Of a DNA stretch of 5,228 nt, positions 1 to 5,228 are shown piece by piece. The notes beneath the pieces are model-generated. The model saw only the letters and a program-made list of their open reading frames with translations, searched no databases and was not told the origin of the DNA. The DNA lies in contig DPVW01000116.1 in assembly GCA_003529325.1 (NCBI GenBank), forward strand, positions 1 to 5,228, in the 5' to 3' direction. A program made the position numbers and the translations under genes. This DNA is from Candidatus Latescibacterota bacterium (GTDB taxonomy: Bacteria > Latescibacterota > UBA2968 > UBA8231). Numbering within the stretch: the stretch's first letter is position 1; every line of letters starts with the position of its first letter.

Positions 1-75
1 GGGAAGAGGATGCGTACGATGATGCACATCAAGGATATCGCTCGCCGCCACTTGGCATCGTTGCGTCGCGGCTGA
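1..75 (+). CDS. Possible C-terminal tail of an upstream gene (partial)
   Basis: Reading from base 1 in frame 1 gives 24 residues, rich in Arg, Lys and His and ending IARRHLASLRRG, then a TGA at 73-75. The next gene fragment starts with GTG at 88, only 12 bases after this stop, which is a normal operon spacing. That spacing is the main reason for believing the tail is real. No domain can be recognised in so few residues. Frame 3 is also open here, so the frame choice rests on the stop position and the amphipathic, basic character of the tail. It may equally be non-coding. Confidence 0.35.
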   Translation, partial: GKRMRTMMHIKDIARRHLASLRRG

Positions 76-87
76 GGCGGCACTTTC

Positions 88-637
88 GTGGCCAAAGGCA
101 AGCGCGACCCCGAACAGCGAAAGGAACGCGTACGGGCGCGGATCGAACAGTCCGGCAACCTGCCTACATTACCGGGCTTGTTGCCAGGATTGTCGAGATG
201 GTCGACGACGAACGCACCACGGCGCGTCAGCTTGGGGCGGAAATCGCCAAGGACCAGGTCGTCTCGGCGAAAGTGCTCAAGCTTGTCAACTCCGGATTCT
301 ATGGTTTTCCCCAGATCCTATCGCCGATCATCATGACTTTCGACCACAGGGCGATCACGCGCAGCGAACCGCAGCCGTGCACCTGGCGGACATCCTGGTC
401 CGCGCAGAGGGATTTGGCAGCGGTGGCGATCGGCGCATCCCCCAGCTGGCGACGGGCACGCTCGACACGCTGGGTTTTGACCTGGACACCATCCAGGGGT
501 TAATGGACCGCATTCATGGGGATCTCAGGGATGTTGCAGCGCGCGTGAGTGGCCTGCGATCGCTACCCCTCGCTGCAGCGTTGGTAGATGATGGGCTGCA
601 GGTCCTCGACGACCACCGCGCAGGCGGCGCCTGTTGA
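88..637 (+). pseudogene. HDOD-domain signalling protein, frameshifted and internally deleted
   Basis: HDOD domains are catalytically inactive relatives of HD phosphohydrolases used in bacterial signalling. Frame 1 from the GTG at 88 gives a charged N-terminus and then NLPTLPG, the typical start of an HDOD domain. One base is missing near 178-179, and the homology continues in frame 3 from 180 (VARIVEMVDDERTTARQLG, then AKVLKLVNSGFYGF). Such proteins normally carry more than 100 further residues here; instead the sequence passes at about 303-318 directly into ILSPIIMTFDH, which resembles the late part of the domain. A second shift near 345-350 moves to frame 2, giving QRTAAVHLADILVRAEGFG and then TLDTLGFDLDTIQGLMDRI, a typical distal HDOD-protein segment. 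Frame 2 ends at TGA 635-637. Two shifts plus an internal deletion indicate decay rather than a single sequencing error. The HDOD assignment comes from remembered family patterns, not a search. Confidence 0.75.
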
Positions 638-819
638 ATCGAGATCTGGACGAGAAAACCGTGACCAAACTGCGAACCATCGAGGCGCAGGTAAAGCGGA
701 TCTCTGAGGTGACGGAACGCCTGCGGACGATGGAGAGTGTCGAGTCAGACGACTACATCGCCGATGGGCCCAAGATGACCGACCTTGGCGGCGCCGATCC
801 GGAAGGCGCAGCTCTGTAG
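634..819 (+). pseudogene. Histidine-kinase DHp-like C-terminal fragment, probably the end of the broken HDOD gene
   Basis: Frame 1 reads LNRDLDEKTVTKLRTIEAQ and continues as an amphipathic helix (VKRISEVTERLRTM), followed by VESDDYIADGPKMTDLGG and a TAG at 817-819. This resembles the second helix of a histidine-kinase dimerisation domain and the short tail seen in some kinases lacking an ATPase domain, where a Tyr-Val-x-Gly-x-x-Met-x-Asp-Leu-like motif ends the protein. The phospho-acceptor histidine helix that should precede it is absent. The TTG at 634 has no convincing ribosome site. It overlaps the end of the HDOD reading frame by four bases, so this is best read as the distal part of the same ancestral gene, brought out of frame by decay. 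A small independent protein is the alternative. The homology is a moderate-confidence judgement by eye. Confidence 0.5.
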
Positions 820-870
820 ATGGCGAACCGCTTGCCGGTGTCAGGCCCCGGCACCGCGCAGCACTTGAAG

Positions 871-876
871 CGAGGT
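871..876 (+). promoter_or_regulatory. Shine-Dalgarno-like site for the small ORF at 883
   Basis: CGAGGT lies 6 bases before the ATG at 883. It forms part of the octamer CGAGGTCA, which recurs at 976-983 before the oxidoreductase start. This supports 883 over the in-frame ATG at 820, which has no purine-rich site and directly follows the TAG of the preceding fragment. Confidence 0.45.
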
Positions 877-882
877 CAAACG

Positions 883-990
883 ATGACAGATTCACACGTG
901 GCATCGCCGCCATGCGCGAGCAAAGGGCCGCTCGCTATGGAATTTTCTGCCCATCCCAACGCCAGATATTCAATACGAGGTCAGTCATGA
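883..990 (+). CDS. Small 35-residue ORF translationally coupled to the oxidoreductase
   Basis: This frame 1 ORF starts with ATG at 883 and ends at TGA 988-990, encoding 35 residues beginning MTDSHVASPP. Its stop overlaps the start of the following oxidoreductase gene as ATGA (987-990), a common arrangement for translational coupling. A good GAGG-type site stands just upstream. The product has no membrane segment, repeat or motif that I recognise, and contains one Cys. An in-frame ATG at 820 would lengthen it to 56 residues but lacks a ribosome site. It may be a leader ORF that delivers ribosomes to the next gene, or a chance frame in the debris of the decayed signalling gene. Nothing beyond the start signal and the overlap argues for a functional protein. 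Confidence 0.35.
   Translation: MTDSHVASPPCASKGPLAMEFSAHPNARYSIRGQS
976..982 (+). promoter_or_regulatory. Ribosome binding site that sets the oxidoreductase start at 987
   Basis: CGAGGTC, with core GAGG at 977-980, ends a few bases before the ATG at 987. It fixes the start there rather than at the upstream in-frame ATG at 912, which has no purine-rich site. The in-frame ATG at 1002 is also possible, but lies further from this site than usual. Confidence 0.6.
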
Positions 991-2159
991 GCGCATCTGC
1001 GATGGATCACGTTTATCGCGTAGCTATCCTTGGTTGTCGGGGGAGGGGGACGGCGGCGGCTCGAGCCTACCACCAGCATCCACGTTGTCAGGTTGTCGGA
1101 CTATGCGATTTAATGCCGGAGCGGCTCGACCAATTGGGCGACGAGCTTGGTGTGCTGGCTCGATATGCTGACTTTGACAAGATGATCGAACAGGAACGAC
1201 CCGACATCGTCGCCATCCCAACAGGTACCGAGTTCCACTACCCGCTGGCTATGAGTGTCCTCGAGCACGCTGTCCACATCGATGTGGAGAAGCCTTTGTG
1301 CCATGGCCTTGAGGAGGCGGACCAGGTCATCGACAAGGCCAGTACCAAGGGTGTGCGCATCGCCGTGCACCACCAGGGACGCACGGGGGGCGCCATGCGT
1401 GCCATAAAAATGGCGATCGACGCCGGCCGCATCGGGGAACCCCGCTTCCTGCTGGGCAGTGGCAAAGGGTACTACGCGGGGTATGGCCTGATGAACATCG
1501 GCACCCACATGGTCAACAATATGATCGGCCTCGTCGGGCATGTTCGTTCAGTCAGTGCGACGGCGTTTACAGATGGTCGCCAGGTGACGCCGGAGGATGT
1601 GATCCCGGCGGCGGGCGGTATGGGTTGGATCGCGGGGGAACATATCACGGCGAACCTGTCCTTCGATAACAATGTCACCGGTGTCTTATTACAGCACCGT
1701 TTGCCGAAGGTGGACTCCACCGCCTATTGCCTGCAGGTCTACGGTACGGAGGGTCGGCTGTTCTGGCGGAGTTCCGGTGCCTGGCACCTGCCCGTGCCGC
1801 ACGAGGTCCCCGCTGATGAGGAGGGGGTATGGCAACGCCTAGACGATATCATCCCCGAGCACTACGATCACACAGGGGCGGCGACGGAACCCGATTACAG
1901 TTTTGCCAACGAGTATGTGCGCGCTCTCGACGAGCAGGACGAACATGAATGCAGTGGCAGGGAAGGGCGCCATGTGATGGAGGTGCTGATGGCGATCCTG
2001 GAGGCCGGCGCCCGACGTCGTCAGATCGATCTGCCGCAGGTCGATCGACGCCATCCTCTGACCTTGTGGCGCGAGGAAGCCGGACTCGAGGAGCCCGCCG
2101 AAATGCCCCGTCCCTATCACGAGTGGCTCGCAGCGGAGGATCGACGGCTCGGGCGCTGA
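987..2159 (+). CDS. Gfo/Idh/MocA-family NAD(P)-dependent oxidoreductase
   Basis: The 390-residue product is of normal length for this family of cytoplasmic dehydrogenases, which oxidise or reduce sugars, inositols and related polyols. The N-terminal Rossmann fold (about 8-125) opens with VAILGCRGRG; the dinucleotide loop is residues 16-21, with Arg in place of the usual second glycine. Asp41 ends the second strand (VVGLCD) and usually favours NAD over NADP. The family hallmark EKP is residues 101-103, with Lys102 the expected catalytic lysine. The C-terminal alpha/beta domain (about 130-345) includes GLMNIGTHMVNNM; His174 fits the conserved catalytic histidine, whereas the residue four before it, often Asp, is Asn170. 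No signal peptide or twin-arginine motif is seen. The start at 987 is chosen for its GAGG site and the overlap with the preceding small ORF; 912 and 1002 are alternatives. The substrate cannot be told. The transporter gene follows after 25 bases. Confidence 0.9.
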   Translation: MSASAMDHVYRVAILGCRGRGTAAARAYHQHPRCQVVGLCDLMPERLDQLGDELGVLARYADFDKMIEQERPDIVAIPTGTEFHYPLAMSVLEHAVHIDVEKPLCHGLEEADQVIDKASTKGVRIAVHHQGRTGGAMRAIKMAIDAGRIGEPRFLLGSGKGYYAGYGLMNIGTHMVNNMIGLVGHVRSVSATAFTDGRQVTPEDVIPAAGGMGWIAGEHITANLSFDNNVTGVLLQHRLPKVDSTAYCLQVYGTEGRLFWRSSGAWHLPVPHEVPADEEGVWQRLDDIIPEHYDHTGAATEPDYSFANEYVRALDEQDEHECSGREGRHVMEVLMAILEAGARRRQIDLPQVDRRHPLTLWREEAGLEEPAEMPRPYHEWLAAEDRRLGR

Positions 2160-2184
2160 TCGTGCACCGACCGGCTGGCCGCCG
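2160..2184 (+). other. 25-base intergenic gap within a probable operon
   Basis: The gap between the oxidoreductase stop and the transporter start contains the short palindrome CGGCTGGCCG with 4-base arms and no following T-run, so it is not a terminator. No clear Shine-Dalgarno sequence precedes the ATG at 2185, so the second gene may depend on translation of the first. Co-transcription is inferred from spacing and direction only. Confidence 0.5.
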
Positions 2185-5100
2185 ATGACATCTCTTCTCC
2201 GCTTATTGAACCTCCGGCGCAACGAGGTCTCCCGACTCTGTCTGGCGGCTCTCGTATTCTTCCTCGTCGCCGTCGATGACGGCATCGTCAAGTCCGTATC
2301 CTCCGGTGTCTTCAATATCCGGGTTGGCCCTGACCGGCTGCCCGAGATGTACGGTTGGATCGCTATTCTGTTTGCGCTGACGATGGTCACCCTGTCGTGG
2401 ATGACGACGAGGATGCCGCGGCAGCGTCTCGTGTTCAGTCTGTTCGCTGTGCTGGCCATGTTTCTCGGACTCAACACGCTCATCCTCTGGTGGGTCCAGG
2501 CAGCTGCGGGACAGGCGTCCTTCGAAGGCTTCTATTCCTTCCTGTTCATCTCTTCTGAACTGGTTCGCAATATCGCCGGTTTCCAGGTCTGGATCGTCGC
2601 TGGGGGAATCTGCTACACCTCCCGGGCAAAGGTGCTGTTCCCCCTGCTGGTGGCGAGTACTACCCTTGGTGACATCGGCGGCGGTTTCCTGGTCAGGGTG
2701 TTGAGTGGCGTCCTCGATTCCTGGCAGGTATACGGCGTTGCCGTAATAAATACCGCTATCACCATCGGCCTGTTGCGACCACTGATGCGGCGCTACTTCG
2801 TCACCCCTGCCGGTGAAGGGGAGGACGCGGTGGGCGCGTCGTTGTCCGAAAATTTGCGATACTTCGCAGGCTCCTCTTATCTACGTCTGCTGTTTGTCCT
2901 GTCTCTCGTGCTCTTCGCCCTGTACACGGCGATCCACTATGGCTTCAACGTCGTCGCCCGCACACACTATCCAGACGAAGGGGATATCACCTCCTTTTTC
3001 GGTTTGTTCTTTGGCCTTGCTGGCGTGGCGACACTGGTGACGACGACGCTACTGTTGCGTCTGCTGCTACGCTCTCTCGGTGCGGGCAATGTTTATCTCT
3101 GGGTCTGTGCCGTGCATGCGGCGGTGGCAGTGCTGCTTGCCGCCGTCTTCGGAGGCAATCTGTCGTTGCCACCCGTAACGGTCATTCTCATCGTCAACCT
3201 GCTCAACTACGTGCTCCTCGACGCCGTCATTGCTCCCACCTATCAGGTGCTGATGAAGCTTGTGCCACATCGCAACAGTGATGGCACGCGGATGATCATG
3301 GAGGGTGGTTTCATACTCGTCGGTGGATTGCTGGGTGCGGCGATCACGCTACTGCATGCACAAGGCGTGCTGACGCTGTCGCAGCTGTTCACCGTGCTAT
3401 TTGGCATCGGTCTGCTGATGGTCGTCATCGGCTGGCGCCTGCGACAGCGCTACCGAGAGGTCCTGGTCGAAGCCGTGCGCGAGCAGAACGTCGATGTTGC
3501 CGACGAGGAGGCGATGCGCGAGGTCGTGTCCGGGTCGGCGGATGTACCTCGTGGCCTGTTGTTGCACAGCAGTGACGGCGTACGGGAGATGGGGATCGAG
3601 ATCCTGCGCCACAATCCTCAGGTCGCTGTCGAGGTCGGTTTGCCACTGGTAGACCATGAGAATTCGCGCATCCGGGCGGCGGCGTGGCAGGCACTGGCCG
3701 GCTGCAGCGAAGCCAGCATACTCCTGCAGGCGCTTCCGGCTCTCGATGATGAAGATGACGAGGTCAGTCTCAGCGCCGCACGTGCCATCGCCCGCACGAT
3801 GGAGCTAGCTGGGGCGCAGATTCTGCCTGACGCGGTGCGCGAGCAGGTGATCGCCGGAGTTGGCCCACGACTGCTACCCGGGGCCGATGCCGAACTGCAG
3901 GCGGAATTTCTGTATGTCCTTGACAGTCTGCAGGACGACGGTTCCTTGGCAGCCCGCCAGAAGCAGGTCGATGCACTGCTCAACAGCGAGGCCGTCGCCG
4001 AGATCTGTGCCGGTATTGATCTCGTCCACCGTCTCGGGCAGGTGGCGGATCATGTTCGAGTTTTCGACCATCTCGATCATTCCCATCCCGCCGTGCGTGA
4101 GGCAGCCGTGCGAGCTGTCGGGGGGCTGAATAGTCAACAAGGTTGCGTCGCCCTGGTGGCTGCCCTGGCGGATCCCGATCCGGATGTTGTGGAAGCAGCT
4201 GTTTTTGGACTCGAAGCGGCGGCACCGCATCACGGTCTCTTTCTTGTTGAAGGACTGTCATCGGTGCCGACGAAACAATGGGATGGGCTGGTCCGTTCCC
4301 TGGCTCAGTCTCAGGACGAAACCGTTGGCTCGACGCTGCTCGACGAATGTCAGTCGCGCCTGGTGGAGGCCAATCGGTATGTCACCATCGGGGCCATGCT
4401 GCAGGGCCACGGGGAGAGCGCCGCGGCGTTGTTGCAGGATCAACTCGAACTAGAATGTCGCACCGTACGTGATGGCGCTATCAGCCTGCTTGGACAATTG
4501 GGTGACGTCGATGTCGTCTCCGATCTGGTAGAGCAGATGAACGACGAACGACCAGGTGCGCGGGACAACGCCATCGAGTTACTCGAAAATATCGGCAACC
4601 GGGCGCTGCTGCAGCCACTGTTGCCATTGCTGACCGACGACGATGAAGAGCGGCACGCTGAAGCAGCGCGCGTCAGCGGCTGGGAGCCAGGCAGCTTCGA
4701 TCTCGACGACGCTTTGCAGTGTGTACTACAGTCACCCGACCCCTGGATGCAACTGGCGGGTGCCTGGACTGCCCACATTCTCGACCACAGGCGATCACTG
4801 AGCCGGTTGCGGCCGGACGCGCCCGATTTTGTCAAGGAGATTACCAATACCATGGAACCGACACAGACACAGGAGGGTGGTGAGCAGCCGCTGACCAATA
4901 TGGAGAAGATTACCTTCCTGAAGGAATCCCCCTTCTTCGCCGCACTGCCTCTGGAGGAGCTGTACCACATCGCTCTCTCGGTTGAGGAAGAGTCCGTGCA
5001 CGAGGGCACGACCGTGATCGAGCAGGGTACGCTGGGTGACAAGATGTACATCGTCGTTGCCGGCCAATTGGAGGTCCGCAGATTCGGCGATAGTGCGGGA

Positions 5101-5228
5101 GATGAGGGGCTACGTGTCGCCGAGTTGGGGGACAAACAGGTCGTCGGCGAGATGTCCCTACTCGACGATGAGCCGCGCTCCGCATCGGTAATCTCGCTGA
5201 GCGAGTGCAGGCTTCTGTCACTGCAGCG
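2185..5228 (+). CDS. NTT/MFS-like membrane transporter fused to HEAT repeats and a cyclic-nucleotide-binding domain (3' end beyond window)
   Basis: Frame 1 is open from ATG 2185 to the window edge, 1014 residues without a stop. No other start codon exists between the upstream in-frame stop (2059-2061) and 2185. Residues 1-417 hold about 12 hydrophobic segments (roughly 17-37, 55-75, 82-105, 115-145, 150-173, 181-199, 233-255, 268-295, 302-322, 330-352, 374-392 and 398-417). The opening LLNLRRNEVSRL, the RAKVLFPLL segment (147-155) and the polar loop at 361-374 before TM11 recall ATP/ADP translocase (NTT/Npt) carriers, which exchange or import nucleotides. After a charged linker come HEAT-like helical pairs (about 464-880), clearest at 633-680 and 758-818. 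From about 906 (MEKITFLKESPFF) a cNMP-binding domain begins; its phosphate-binding cassette GEMSLLDDEPRSASV (988-1002) keeps Glu989 and Arg998, the ribose and phosphate contacts of CRP-type domains. The soluble part is probably cytoplasmic. The transported substrate is unproven; a non-transporting sensor is possible. Confidence 0.88.
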   Translation, partial: MTSLLRLLNLRRNEVSRLCLAALVFFLVAVDDGIVKSVSSGVFNIRVGPDRLPEMYGWIAILFALTMVTLSWMTTRMPRQRLVFSLFAVLAMFLGLNTLILWWVQAAAGQASFEGFYSFLFISSELVRNIAGFQVWIVAGGICYTSRAKVLFPLLVASTTLGDIGGGFLVRVLSGVLDSWQVYGVAVINTAITIGLLRPLMRRYFVTPAGEGEDAVGASLSENLRYFAGSSYLRLLFVLSLVLFALYTAIHYGFNVVARTHYPDEGDITSFFGLFFGLAGVATLVTTTLLLRLLLRSLGAGNVYLWVCAVHAAVAVLLAAVFGGNLSLPPVTVILIVNLLNYVLLDAVIAPTYQVLMKLVPHRNSDGTRMIMEGGFILVGGLLGAAITLLHAQGVLTLSQLFTVLFGIGLLMVVIGWRLRQRYREVLVEAVREQNVDVADEEAMREVVSGSADVPRGLLLHSSDGVREMGIEILRHNPQVAVEVGLPLVDHENSRIRAAAWQALAGCSEASILLQALPALDDEDDEVSLSAARAIARTMELAGAQILPDAVREQVIAGVGPRLLPGADAELQAEFLYVLDSLQDDGSLAARQKQVDALLNSEAVAEICAGIDLVHRLGQVADHVRVFDHLDHSHPAVREAAVRAVGGLNSQQGCVALVAALADPDPDVVEAAVFGLEAAAPHHGLFLVEGLSSVPTKQWDGLVRSLAQSQDETVGSTLLDECQSRLVEANRYVTIGAMLQGHGESAAALLQDQLELECRTVRDGAISLLGQLGDVDVVSDLVEQMNDERPGARDNAIELLENIGNRALLQPLLPLLTDDDEERHAEAARVSGWEPGSFDLDDALQCVLQSPDPWMQLAGAWTAHILDHRRSLSRLRPDAPDFVKEITNTMEPTQTQEGGEQPLTNMEKITFLKESPFFAALPLEELYHIALSVEEESVHEGTTVIEQGTLGDKMYIVVAGQLEVRRFGDSAGDEGLRVAELGDKQVVGEMSLLDDEPRSASVISLSECRLLSLQ

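Noticed and set aside
563..913. Open frame of 116 codons on the - strand across the decayed region
   Set aside because: It overlaps recognisable + strand HDOD and kinase-like fragments and shows only Arg/Ser-rich antisense composition.
865..975. Sigma-70-type promoter before the oxidoreductase (TTGAAG or TTCACA with an AT-richer patch TATTCAAT)
   Set aside because: No pair of hexamers has both acceptable matches and a 16-18 base spacing.
912..986. N-terminal extension of the oxidoreductase to ATG 912
   Set aside because: It has no ribosome site. The extra 25 residues resemble neither a signal peptide nor a family N-terminus, while 987 has a GAGG site and an ATGA overlap.
2165..2184. CGGCTGGCCG palindrome as a terminator
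   Set aside because: The arms are only 4 bases and no T-run follows, so it is expected by chance in GC-rich sequence.
1839..2483. Open frame of 214 codons on the - strand
   Set aside because: It lies across the 3' end of the oxidoreductase and the start of the transporter, both supported by homology. Its product is Arg/Ser/Thr-rich with no recognisable motif, typical of an antisense shadow in GC-rich DNA.
4440..5135. Open frame of 231 codons on the - strand
   Set aside because: It is antisense to the HEAT and cNMP-binding parts of the carrier. The product is Ser-rich, low-complexity, and unlike any domain.

Overview
The window is a moderately GC-rich (about 60% by eye), densely coding stretch from a bacterium, with every supported gene on the + strand. 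The gene families (an HDOD signalling protein, a Gfo/Idh/MocA oxidoreductase, and an NTT/MFS-like transporter fused to HEAT repeats and a cyclic-nucleotide-binding domain) suggest a free-living, probably uncultivated Gram-negative-type bacterium. The sequence alone does not fix the phylum.

Layout. Positions 1-75 hold a possible C-terminal tail of an upstream gene. Positions 88-819 hold a broken signalling gene. It begins as an HDOD-domain protein, loses one base near 178, lacks the middle of the HDOD domain (join near 303-318), shifts frame again near 345-350, and stops at 637. A second fragment at 634-819 resembles the second helix and C-terminal tail of a histidine-kinase dimerisation domain. 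Positions 820-986 carry a short open frame, best started at 883, whose stop overlaps the next start (ATGA). Positions 987-2159 encode an intact Gfo/Idh/MocA-family NAD(P)-dependent oxidoreductase of 390 residues. After a 25-base gap, 2185-5228 encodes the main item: a very large protein, open to the window edge with at least 1014 residues. It has about 12 membrane segments resembling ATP/ADP translocase (NTT) carriers, then roughly 400 residues of HEAT-like helical repeats, then a cyclic-nucleotide-binding domain with its phosphate-binding cassette intact.

How they may work together. The oxidoreductase and the transporter are closely spaced and co-directional, with no terminator between them, so co-transcription is plausible, but no shared pathway is evident. 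The transporter architecture suggests a membrane carrier or sensor gated by a cytoplasmic nucleotide signal, with the HEAT solenoid coupling the two. The broken HDOD/kinase locus looks like a decayed signalling gene. No RNA gene, CRISPR array, insertion sequence or convincing terminator was seen.
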